From the NCBI RefSeq assembly GCF_014204945.1, contig NZ_JACHMN010000002.1:2751001-2815000 (forward strand): a stretch of DNA of 64,000 nt. Reading direction: 5' to 3'. Source of the DNA: Allocatelliglobosispora scoriae. GTDB lineage: Bacteria > Actinomycetota > Actinomycetes > Mycobacteriales > Micromonosporaceae. The translations under genes were made by a program, and so were the position numbers. Under the pieces are notes generated by a model. The model saw only the letters and a list, made by a program, of their open reading frames with translations, was not told where the DNA came from and made no database searches. Shown one piece after another: positions 57,230-64,000 of the stretch. The number at the start of each line of letters is the position of its first letter. The first letter of the stretch is position 1.

Positions 57230-58897
57230 TCAGATCTTGCCTACACCGGCGCCCGCCGACACCAGGGCCTTGATCGATGCGGGGTCGTCGAGGGTGTAGG
57301 AGTAGTACAGGCTCGGCTCCTGGACGGTGCCGGAGCAGTCCGGCTGGCCGGGCTCGTTGCCGGTGTAGATGTTGTTGCGCGCCACGCACCGGCCGGCGGG
57401 CCCGGCGTAGCTGTTGGAGATCGGTTCTTCCACGCTCTCGAAGTAGTTGCCCTCGACCATGCAGCCCGCATAGGTCTGGCAGGCGACGCCGACATCGGTG
57501 TTGTGGAAGTAGTAGTTGTTGTAGATGTGCACCGGCTCCCCGTAGCGGACCCGCGGGTTGCGCTGCGGGGTCTGGTCGAACCAGTTGTGGTGGTAGCTGA
57601 CCTTCAACCGGTTGGTGTCCTGCACGTCATCGGCGTCGTCGCGGCCGAGCAGCATGTTCTTGCTGTGGTTGTGCGTGTGCACCCACGAGACGGTGACGTA
57701 GGACGAGCCGCGCTTGATGTCGATCAGCCCGTCATAGCCGAGCGCCATGTCGAGGTGGTCGAGCCAGATGTGGTGCGAGAACATCTGCACGTTGATCGAG
57801 TCGTCGGTCGCGTTGCGGAACGACAGGTTGCGGATGATGACGTTGTTGACCGCGTCCGCCGGTGGCGAGGTGATCGCGTCCGAGATCGGGATGCCGATGT
57901 TGAGGCCGCCGCCGGTGATGAGCGCCGTCGCGCCGATTCCGATGATCGACTTGTTCGAGGTGACCTGGTGCATCTGCGGCGTGGCGGGGAGCGTGATCGT
58001 GCCGCGTACGCAGATGTTGAGCGGCCCGGACTGCCCGATCGCCGCGAGGAACTCGGCGGCCGTGTCCACCTCGATCGTCGGTCCGCCCGCGCCGCCGGTG
58101 GTGCCGTTGCGGCCCCAGGCGTTGACGGCGGCGAAGCCGGTCGGCGAGCCCGAGGTGTTGCAGGTGCCGGGCGGCAGCGGTGAGCTGGACGGCGATGGCG
58201 GAACCGACGCCGAACCGGAGGCCGACGGCGACGGCGGCGGCGCGTTGTCGGTCACCGTCACGTCGTCGAACGACGCACCGGCGTAGTAGGTCGACAGGCC
58301 GATCTTGCCGGCGCTGAAGGAGCTGTCGTTCGCGCTGACGAGCTGCTGCCCGTCGACGGAACCGCTGAGCGTGCCTCCGGCGAGCCGTAGCGTCACCGTC
58401 CGCCAGACACCGGTTCCGGTGCCGGTGGGTGCCGACGCCAGGCTGGTGAACCCGCCGCCGACCCGCTTGCCGAGCTCCAGTACGCCGGTGGAGCGCAGCG
58501 CGAGGTAGTAGTAGCTCGTCGTGCTCTGCAACCGGCCGAGGACCGCGACGGAGCGGTTGGCCCCGTTGTAGGCGAGCGGCTTGATCCGGGCCTGCACCGT
58601 GTAGTCGGTCCAGGTCGCCTGGCCCGCCTGCGCCTTGGCGTCGGCACCGGTGCTGGTCTGCTGGTAGACCTGGCCGCCGTCGACCGCGACGGCCCAGCTG
58701 CCACCCGACTTGGACCAGCCGTCGGCGTTGCCGTCGTTGAAGTCGTCGGTGAAGAGGGAGGCGGCATAGGCGGTGCCGCCGAAGGGGATCATCCCGGCGG
58801 CGACGATCACCGCCATCAATCCGGCCCCAGCGGCCGCGATCAGGCTGAGCTTTCGGTTTCGATGCCGTCCGAGTGGGAGTTCTGAGCGGTTGTTCAT
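57230..58897 (-). CDS. Secreted pectate lyase (PL1) with N-terminal lectin-like domain
   Basis: 555 residues. Signal anchor/peptide (RKLSLIAAAGAGLMAVIVAA...AYAA), an N-terminal jelly-roll-like domain (about 48-215, DDFNDGNADGWSKSGGSWAV), a Ser/Pro linker, then a PL1 beta-helix (about 245-555). Lyase motifs: HHIWLDHLDMALGYDGLIDI (Ca-binding Asp), VSWVHTHNHSKNMLLG, and the catalytic arginine in TPQRNPRVRYGEPVHIYNNY. Cleaves polygalacturonate extracellularly, feeding the uronate genes nearby. Paralogue of the next gene. Confidence 0.92.
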   Translation of the reverse strand: MNNRSELPLGRHRNRKLSLIAAAGAGLMAVIVAAGMIPFGGTAYAASLFTDDFNDGNADGWSKSGGSWAVAVDGGQVYQQTSTGADAKAQAGQATWTDYTVQARIKPLAYNGANRSVAVLGRLQSTTSYYYLALRSTGVLELGKRVGGGFTSLASAPTGTGTGVWRTVTLRLAGGTLSGSVDGQQLVSANDSSFSAGKIGLSTYYAGASFDDVTVTDNAPPPSPSASGSASVPPSPSSSPLPPGTCNTSGSPTGFAAVNAWGRNGTTGGAGGPTIEVDTAAEFLAAIGQSGPLNICVRGTITLPATPQMHQVTSNKSIIGIGATALITGGGLNIGIPISDAITSPPADAVNNVIIRNLSFRNATDDSINVQMFSHHIWLDHLDMALGYDGLIDIKRGSSYVTVSWVHTHNHSKNMLLGRDDADDVQDTNRLKVSYHHNWFDQTPQRNPRVRYGEPVHIYNNYYFHNTDVGVACQTYAGCMVEGNYFESVEEPISNSYAGPAGRCVARNNIYTGNEPGQPDCSGTVQEPSLYYSYTLDDPASIKALVSAGAGVGKI

Positions 58898-58990
58898 CGT
58901 TGAACCTCCTCATTAATTGGTCCGCGGCCCGGTGGCCCGGTGCTGGGCGCACACCGGCGGGCGCCCACCGGCCGCGGGGCACTGTGCCGC

Positions 58991-60334
58991 CTACCAGGCG
59001 GGGATCAATCGACCGGCGCCGGAGAGCAGCGTCACGACGGGCACGGTCAGTGCGGGCAGCGGCGGATAGGCGCGCAGCGCGGGCGTCCAGCCCGCATCAC
59101 CGCCAAAATCAAGATCATGAGTCGCGTTGTACGCCGCCAGCAGGCTCACCGCCGCCGGGCGCCCCGACTCGGGCCGGACCCAGGTGCCGAGCTCGGTGAG
59201 CCTGGTGCCCTTCCAGTCCTTGAGCACCTTGTCGGCGGTGATCCCGTCGTTGAGCGCGACGTAGTTGTTCTCCAGGTAGACGGCCGACTGGATGCCGATG
59301 CCGACGCTGTAGTCGTAGGTCGGGCCGCCGACGCGGAAGTAGTTGTTGTAGACGTCGACCTGGCCGAACCGCACCCGCGGCGCCCGCTGGCCGACCTCGT
59401 CGAAGACGTTGTGGCGCAGCGTCACCCGCAGCTTGCCGACGTCGGGTCCGACCGTGTCGCTCGATCCGATCAGCATCGTCTTGTCGTGGTTGGTGAAGAC
59501 GTTCGCCGAGACGGTGACGAGGTCCGAGGTGTGGGTGATGTCGAGCGCGCCGTCGTGCACCTGCCACGGCCGTCCGAAGTAGACCGGCTGGGTGGAGTCG
59601 GGGTTGCCCTCGTCGGAGAAGGTGTTGTGGTCCACCCAGACGTTGGTCGAGCGGCGGACCGAGACGAGGTCGTACTCCGAGTTCCAGTTGCCCTCGGCGC
59701 CGTCGGTGGGCCGCCAGCGGGGGAAGCAGTCGGCGGCGTCGGTGAAGGTCAGGTTGCGGACGATGACGCTCGTGGCGCCGTCGATCATCAGGGTGATGTG
59801 CCGCAGCTTCGCGCCGCGCAGGCCGACGATCGTCGTGTTGGAGCCGACCTTGAGCTCCATCAGCGCCCGCTGGGCGGCGACGGAGCGCACCCGTGCCTGC
59901 TCGATCGGCCCGCTCGGGTCGGTTGCCCGGCCCCAGACGGCGGGGTCATAGGCGGCGAGGTAGTCGGTGAGGTTGTAGGCGGGGTCGGCGAGGTCGGCGC
60001 AGGTGAGCGGTGCACCCGCCGCGCTCGTGAACCCGTCGATCTCACCGGCGACATAGACGATCTTCGGGTCGCTGCCGAGCAGCGCCGCCGCGAGGGCGGC
60101 CCGGTCGCGGACCACGAAGGTGTGCGCCTCGTCGGCGGCCGACCCGCCGGCGGTGCCGATGCCCGAGGCGGCCCAGCCGTCCGATGCCGCCAGCGGCTGG
60201 TGCGCCACCTGCCTGGCCAGCCAGGTGACCTCGTCCGCCCCGTGGCGGGCTGCCCCGGCCTGCGCCGGGACCGCTCCACCGATCGCGAACAGCGCGGCGA
60301 CCAATGGGACAACGCCTATCAATGACTTTCTCAT
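58991..60334 (-). CDS. Secreted pectate lyase (PL1)
   Basis: 447 residues. Signal peptide MRKSLIGVVPLVAALFAIGG...AQAG, then a PL1 beta-helix: SNTTIVGLRGAKLRHITLMI, VWVDHNTFSDEGNP, DGALDITHTSDLVTVSANVF, NHDKTMLIGSSDTVGPDVGK and the catalytic Arg in GQRAPRVRFGQVDVYNNYF. Similar to bacterial pectate lyase 1 (Pel) proteins of about 430 residues. A LacI-type operator-like sequence lies 47 bp upstream of the start. Confidence 0.93.
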   Translation of the reverse strand: MRKSLIGVVPLVAALFAIGGAVPAQAGAARHGADEVTWLARQVAHQPLAASDGWAASGIGTAGGSAADEAHTFVVRDRAALAAALLGSDPKIVYVAGEIDGFTSAAGAPLTCADLADPAYNLTDYLAAYDPAVWGRATDPSGPIEQARVRSVAAQRALMELKVGSNTTIVGLRGAKLRHITLMIDGATSVIVRNLTFTDAADCFPRWRPTDGAEGNWNSEYDLVSVRRSTNVWVDHNTFSDEGNPDSTQPVYFGRPWQVHDGALDITHTSDLVTVSANVFTNHDKTMLIGSSDTVGPDVGKLRVTLRHNVFDEVGQRAPRVRFGQVDVYNNYFRVGGPTYDYSVGIGIQSAVYLENNYVALNDGITADKVLKDWKGTRLTELGTWVRPESGRPAAVSLLAAYNATHDLDFGGDAGWTPALRAYPPLPALTVPVVTLLSGAGRLIPAW

Positions 60335-60380
60335 CCAGCACTCTCCGCGATTCCGATGTGTTACGTCATCGTGAATTTAT

Positions 60381-60394
60381 GGAAAGCGCTTACC
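60381..60394. promoter_or_regulatory. LacI-family operator-like site upstream of pectate lyase
   Basis: GGAAAGCGCTTACC, containing the AAGCGCTT core bound by LacI-family carbohydrate repressors in actinobacteria. No LacI gene lies in the window. Confidence 0.5.
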
Positions 60395-60505
60395 CAAAGT
60401 CAATGTCATGAATGTGCAGCTTTGTTGCAGCCATTCGAGTGCACTTCTGGCCGCTCCGGGCCAGCAGGACCGGAGCGCAGCGACTATCTATTCAGACGGC
60501 ATTCG

Positions 60506-61645
60506 TCAGGGCGGCGGAATTGCAGGACCACTCCCGGGGGTTGCAATCCACGGCGTGCCAATCTCGGTGAGGAGCGCGAATTCATCGGCGCATCGCCGCA
60601 GCGCGTCGTTGACACCGCGCAGGGTTCGGGTGCCGCCGTCGACGTCGTATGCGTTCGGCTCCACCTCGACGGGCATCGGTGCCTGCCGCAGCCGGGCGAT
60701 CACGTCGGTGAAGCCCGCCGTCCGGGCCAGCGGCGAGAGCAGCTCCGCGGCACCGGCCCGGTGATCGATCAGGTTCTCCAGCAGGGTGACCCGGCCCTCG
60801 ACGGTGGTCAGCTCGGCCTCCCCCGGCAGCCGGAGCAGGTCCTCGCGGAAGGCGAGTTCCGCGCGGCCCGCGCTGCCGTGGACCACCAGCTCGCCGTCGA
60901 CGAAGGACTCCGAGACGAGGGTCACCGCGATCAGCACCAGGGCGCCGCCGGAGAGCGTGACCCGCAGCGTCGCGGTGTCCTCGACCTCGATGTCGCGTAC
61001 CCGGCACCAGGCCACCTCGACCTCGACCGGCTGCTGGTCCAGCACGGCGAGCGCCTGCATCAGGGCGTGCGCGAACGGGTTGGCGAGGGCACCGTCGAGC
61101 GACGGCCGACCGGCGACCGACCGCCGGCCCGACCAGCTCGACCGTCGCCAGTAGTCGTCGTCGCGCTGCCACGCCCCGAGCACGGAGACGCCCCTCGGGG
61201 TGCCGACCGCACCCGCCGCGACCGCCTCGCGCAGGCGGCCGAGCGCGGGTGAGGCGAGCGCCTGGAATCCGACCTGGACCACCCGGCCCGTCTCCTCCTG
61301 CACCGCGACGAGCGCGTGGTGCTCGTCGAGGTCGAGCACGGGCGGCTTCTCCAGCAGCACGTCGGCGCCGGATCGCAGCGCCGCGCTCGCGAGCGCGAGG
61401 TGCGTGTGCGGCGGCGTGCAGACGATGACGACATCGGGCTTGATCTCGCTGAGCAGCGCGGCGAGATCGGCGAAGACCGGTACGCCGTCGGGGGCGTCGA
61501 CGACGGGCGCGGTGTCGGCGAGTGCCACCAGTTCGGCGATGCCCCGCTCGGTCAGCTCCGCGAGCTGCTCCCGATGGCGCATCCCGTGCCCGTTGGCTCC
61601 GATCAGTGCCACCCGGACCGGGCGCGCGGGCGGTGTCAGAGGCAT
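60506..61645 (-). CDS. Gfo/Idh/MocA family oxidoreductase
   Basis: 379 residues. N-terminal Rossmann fold (VRVALIGANGHGMRHREQLA), DVVIVCTPPHTHLALASAAL and the family EKP motif in LRSGADVLLEKPPVLDLDEH. The C-terminal domain carries NPFAHALMQALAVLD with the catalytic-type His. NAD(P)-dependent sugar dehydrogenase of unknown substrate; overlaps the fructuronate-reductase-like gene by ten bases, so a uronate or deoxy-sugar acid is likely. Confidence 0.87.
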   Translation of the reverse strand: MPLTPPARPVRVALIGANGHGMRHREQLAELTERGIAELVALADTAPVVDAPDGVPVFADLAALLSEIKPDVVIVCTPPHTHLALASAALRSGADVLLEKPPVLDLDEHHALVAVQEETGRVVQVGFQALASPALGRLREAVAAGAVGTPRGVSVLGAWQRDDDYWRRSSWSGRRSVAGRPSLDGALANPFAHALMQALAVLDQQPVEVEVAWCRVRDIEVEDTATLRVTLSGGALVLIAVTLVSESFVDGELVVHGSAGRAELAFREDLLRLPGEAELTTVEGRVTLLENLIDHRAGAAELLSPLARTAGFTDVIARLRQAPMPVEVEPNAYDVDGGTRTLRGVNDALRRCADEFALLTEIGTPWIATPGSGPAIPPP

Positions 61646-63009
61646 CGCCGCACCACCTCGGCGGCGCCGTGGCTCGCGAGTTCGTCGCGCCAGCGCTGCA
61701 CGGCGACGAGGTGCGCCGGATCGGCGAGCGGCAGGATGCCGCCGGGGCCGAAGAGCGCGGCGGTCGTCGGATCGGCCCGGATCTCCGCCGCCCGCGGGTC
61801 GTCGAGCGGCAGCTCGCCGCCGTCGTCGGAGCGGCCGAGGGCGAACTGCGCCCAGGCGGCGAGGATCAGCGTCCCGAGCTGCGGTTCCACGCCGTCGGCG
61901 TCGACCACCGAGACCACCCGCTGGGGCAGCTTCTGGCTGCCGTCCATCGCGACCTGCCAGGTCCGGTGCCCGAGCTGCGGGTTGGCGAAGCGCTCCAGCA
62001 CGGTGTCGCCGTAATCGACGACGCTCACGCCGTCGGGCGGGGCGAGGGAGGCCGCCACCTCACCGGAGACATAGCTGCGCAGCAGCGATCGCATGCCGGG
62101 CAGGTCGAGCGCCTCGGCGATCGTCTCCCGCCCGGCGAGCGCGCCGAGGTAGGCCAGCGCGCTGTGCACGCCGTTGAGCCCGCGCAGCTTGAGGTGCTCC
62201 CAGTCGGTGACATCGCTGGTGAAGGTGGCACCGGCGGCGGCCCAGTCGGGGCGTCCGGCGGCGAAGTCGTCCTCGATCACCCATTGGCGGAACGGTTCGG
62301 CCGCGACCGCCGCGAGATCCGCCGTACCGAGGATCCGCCGGGCCGAGCTGAGCGTGGCGACGGTGCTCGCCGGCACGATCCGGTCGACCATGCTCGACGG
62401 GCAGCTCACCTGCTGCTCGAACCACTCGGCGAGGCTGGACTGCTCGGTCGTCGCGAGTTCGCCGATCAACGCAGCGCGCAGCGCTCGGCCGTTGGCCGGA
62501 AGGTTGTCGCAGCTCAGCAGCGTGATCGGGCCCGCGTCCGCAGCGGCGCGGGCGGCGAGACCGGTCAGCAGCAGGCGCAGCAGAGCGGCTCCGGGCCGGT
62601 AGGCCTTCTCGGTGACGGTGAGCGAGATGATCCGGACCGCCGGATCGGCGATGAGCGCCGTCACGGCCGCCGGATCCGACGCGGCGTGCGCGGTGCCGGT
62701 CAGCGCCGCGACCACCCTCGCCCGCTCGCCGTCGGCACCGCCGAGCGTGACCACGCTGAAGAGGTTGTCCTGCGCCGCGAGCGCGTCGACCACGCTCCGC
62801 GAGCTCGGCGCGACCCCGACGGTCCCCCAGTCGCCGCCGCTCGCCGCGATCGCCGCCTCGGTGAAGACCGCCTGGTGCGCGCGGTGAAAGGCACCCACAC
62901 CCAGATGGACCATGCCGGTACGCAGGTCCGCCGGGTCGATCGCGGGGCGGCACTCGGACGGCAGGCTCGACAGTGCGGTGCGGTCGAGGCGCAACTGCTT
63001 CACCGCCAT
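61636..63009 (-). CDS. Mannitol dehydrogenase family protein (fructuronate reductase-like)
   Basis: 457 residues. The family N terminus MVHLGVGAFHRAHQAVFTEA and the polyol-dehydrogenase motifs ISLTVTEKAYRP, LLSCDNLPANGRALRAALIG and LKLRGLNGVHSALAYLGALA (Lys/Asn/His catalytic region) are visible. UxuB/UxaB-type enzymes of this family interconvert fructuronate or tagaturonate and their hexonates; mannitol or arabinitol dehydrogenation is the alternative. Uronate context favours the former. ATG at 63009 overlaps the upstream dehydratase gene by ten bases. Confidence 0.87.
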   Translation of the reverse strand: MAVKQLRLDRTALSSLPSECRPAIDPADLRTGMVHLGVGAFHRAHQAVFTEAAIAASGGDWGTVGVAPSSRSVVDALAAQDNLFSVVTLGGADGERARVVAALTGTAHAASDPAAVTALIADPAVRIISLTVTEKAYRPGAALLRLLLTGLAARAAADAGPITLLSCDNLPANGRALRAALIGELATTEQSSLAEWFEQQVSCPSSMVDRIVPASTVATLSSARRILGTADLAAVAAEPFRQWVIEDDFAAGRPDWAAAGATFTSDVTDWEHLKLRGLNGVHSALAYLGALAGRETIAEALDLPGMRSLLRSYVSGEVAASLAPPDGVSVVDYGDTVLERFANPQLGHRTWQVAMDGSQKLPQRVVSVVDADGVEPQLGTLILAAWAQFALGRSDDGGELPLDDPRAAEIRADPTTAALFGPGGILPLADPAHLVAVQRWRDELASHGAAEVVRRCL

Positions 63010-64000
63010 GCCGCACCGTCGGGGAAGGAGAACTCCTCGATCGACGCCGCCTTCATCGTCACCGAGTAGCCGGGCTGCTCGGGCAGCCGGTAGCGGCCCT
63101 CGACCACGGTGATCGGGTCCTCGAAGTGCTCGTGCAGGTGGTCGACATACTCCACCATCCGGCCGTCGAGCGACCGGCCCACGCGCAGGAAGTCGAAGAT
63201 CGACAGGTGCTGGACGTACTCGCAGAGGCCGACGCCACCCGCGTGCGGGCAGACCGGTACGCCGAACTTCGCCGCCAGCAGCAGGATCGACAGCACCTCG
63301 TTGACACCGCCGACCCGGCACGCGTCGACCTGGCACACCTGAATCGCGTCGGCCTGCATGAGCTGCTTGAAGATGACCCGGTTGGCGGCGACCTCACCCG
63401 TGGCGACCCGGATCGGGGCGACGGCGCGGGCGATCGCGGCGTGGCCGAGCACGTCGTCGGCGTGGGTCGGCTCCTCGATCCAGTAGGGGTCGACCTCGGC
63501 GAGCACCGCCATGTTGGCGATCGCCTCGTCGACATCCCAGACCTGGTTGGCGTCCATCATCAGCAGCGCGTCGGGACCGATCTCCGCGCGGATCAGCCGG
63601 GCCCGGCGCAGGTCGTCGTCGATCGGGCCGCCGACCTTCATCTTCATCGCCCGCCACCCCTGCGCGTAGGCGGCCCGCGTCAGCTCCCGCACCTGCTCGT
63701 CGGGGTAACCGAGCCAGCCCACCGAGGTCGTGTAGCTCGGGAAACCGTCGCGGCGGAGCAGGGCCAGGCGGTCGGCGTACCCCTCGTCGGGTTCCAGGAT
63801 CTTCAACGCCTCGGCGGGCGTGAGCGCGTCGCCGATGTGATGGAAGTCGATGCTGCGCACCAGCTCCTCGGCCGGCATCTCCGCCAGGAGCTGCCACATC
63901 GGCTTGCCCTCGGCCTTGGCGCGGAGGTCCCAGACGGCGTTGACGATCGCGCCGGTCGCCATGTGGATGACGCCCTTCTCCGGGCCGAGCCACCGCAGCT
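63000..64000 (-). CDS. Enolase-superfamily acid-sugar dehydratase, L-fuconate dehydratase-like (partial)
   Basis: About 333 C-terminal residues; the N terminus lies beyond the window. WQGWRAMKMKVGGPIDDDLR holds the KxK base, LMMDANQVWDVDEAI, YWIEEPTHADD and GEVAANRV give the metal-binding Asp/Glu/Glu, and VPVCPHAGGVGLCEYVQHLS gives the His base. The sequence pattern LRWLGPEKGVIHMATGAIVN is that of L-fuconate dehydratases (ENOSF1-like) of about 430-440 residues. It dehydrates an aldonic acid to a 2-keto-3-deoxy acid, the chemistry feeding the KDG kinase and aldolase. Confidence 0.87.
   Translation of the reverse strand, partial: LRWLGPEKGVIHMATGAIVNAVWDLRAKAEGKPMWQLLAEMPAEELVRSIDFHHIGDALTPAEALKILEPDEGYADRLALLRRDGFPSYTTSVGWLGYPDEQVRELTRAAYAQGWRAMKMKVGGPIDDDLRRARLIRAEIGPDALLMMDANQVWDVDEAIANMAVLAEVDPYWIEEPTHADDVLGHAAIARAVAPIRVATGEVAANRVIFKQLMQADAIQVCQVDACRVGGVNEVLSILLLAAKFGVPVCPHAGGVGLCEYVQHLSIFDFLRVGRSLDGRMVEYVDHLHEHFEDPITVVEGRYRLPEQPGYSVTMKAASIEEFSFPDGAAWR

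Overview
This is a 64 kb piece of a high-GC actinobacterial chromosome. F420 biosynthesis genes, a WhiB regulator, DUF3499 and TIGR03089 proteins, many GTG starts and several apparently leaderless genes all point to Actinobacteria. Micromonosporaceae or a close relative is my inference from overall gene content, not something the sequence proves.

Layout. (1) 0-7 kb: S-adenosylhomocysteinase (partial), then a minus-strand mannose operon (Trm112-like protein, SIS sugar-phosphate isomerase, cation diffusion facilitator, ManA), a HAD-type phosphomannomutase-like enzyme and phosphoglucomutase. With ManC at 35-36 kb this gives the route from fructose-6-phosphate to GDP-mannose. (2) 7-27 kb: a large polyamine/GABA module with three aldehyde dehydrogenases, GABA aminotransferase, two FAD oxidoreductases, a saccharopine-dehydrogenase-like protein, a PotABCD importer, an Lrp regulator and a putrescine-type aminotransferase. 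It is interrupted at 11.5-14.1 kb by a Ro60 (TROVE) gene with three candidate Y RNAs, two of which carry circularly permuted tRNA-like modules. (3) 27.6-34 kb: the actinobacterial core block DUF3499, metallopeptidase-like protein, WhiB, FbiC, CofD/FbiA, CofE. (4) 34-48 kb: a mixed region with ManC, a glycosyltransferase, an acetoacetyl-CoA synthetase operon, thioesterase, tandem membrane paralogues, an MFS/ArsR-like pair, MaoC/TetR and an acetyltransferase. (5) 48-64 kb: secreted polysaccharide hydrolases (GH19 chitinase, beta-helix enzyme, two PL1 pectate lyases) with uronate/deoxy-sugar catabolism (KDPG aldolase, KDG kinase, IclR, PmoA-like protein, Gfo/Idh/MocA protein, fructuronate-reductase-like enzyme, L-fuconate-dehydratase-like enzyme). 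In the middle sits a stand-alone gene encoding a TIR domain fused to a GroEL-like chaperonin.

Two systems stand out: the TIR-Cpn60 fusion (49.6-51.5 kb) and the Ro60/Y-RNA locus (13.06-14.02 kb). The third notable feature is a set of at least six families of long palindromic repeats. They sit mostly a few bases after stop codons and at convergent gene junctions. One identical pair brackets a DUF559 gene, one copy truncates a lipoprotein gene, and one set lies in frame inside fbiC.
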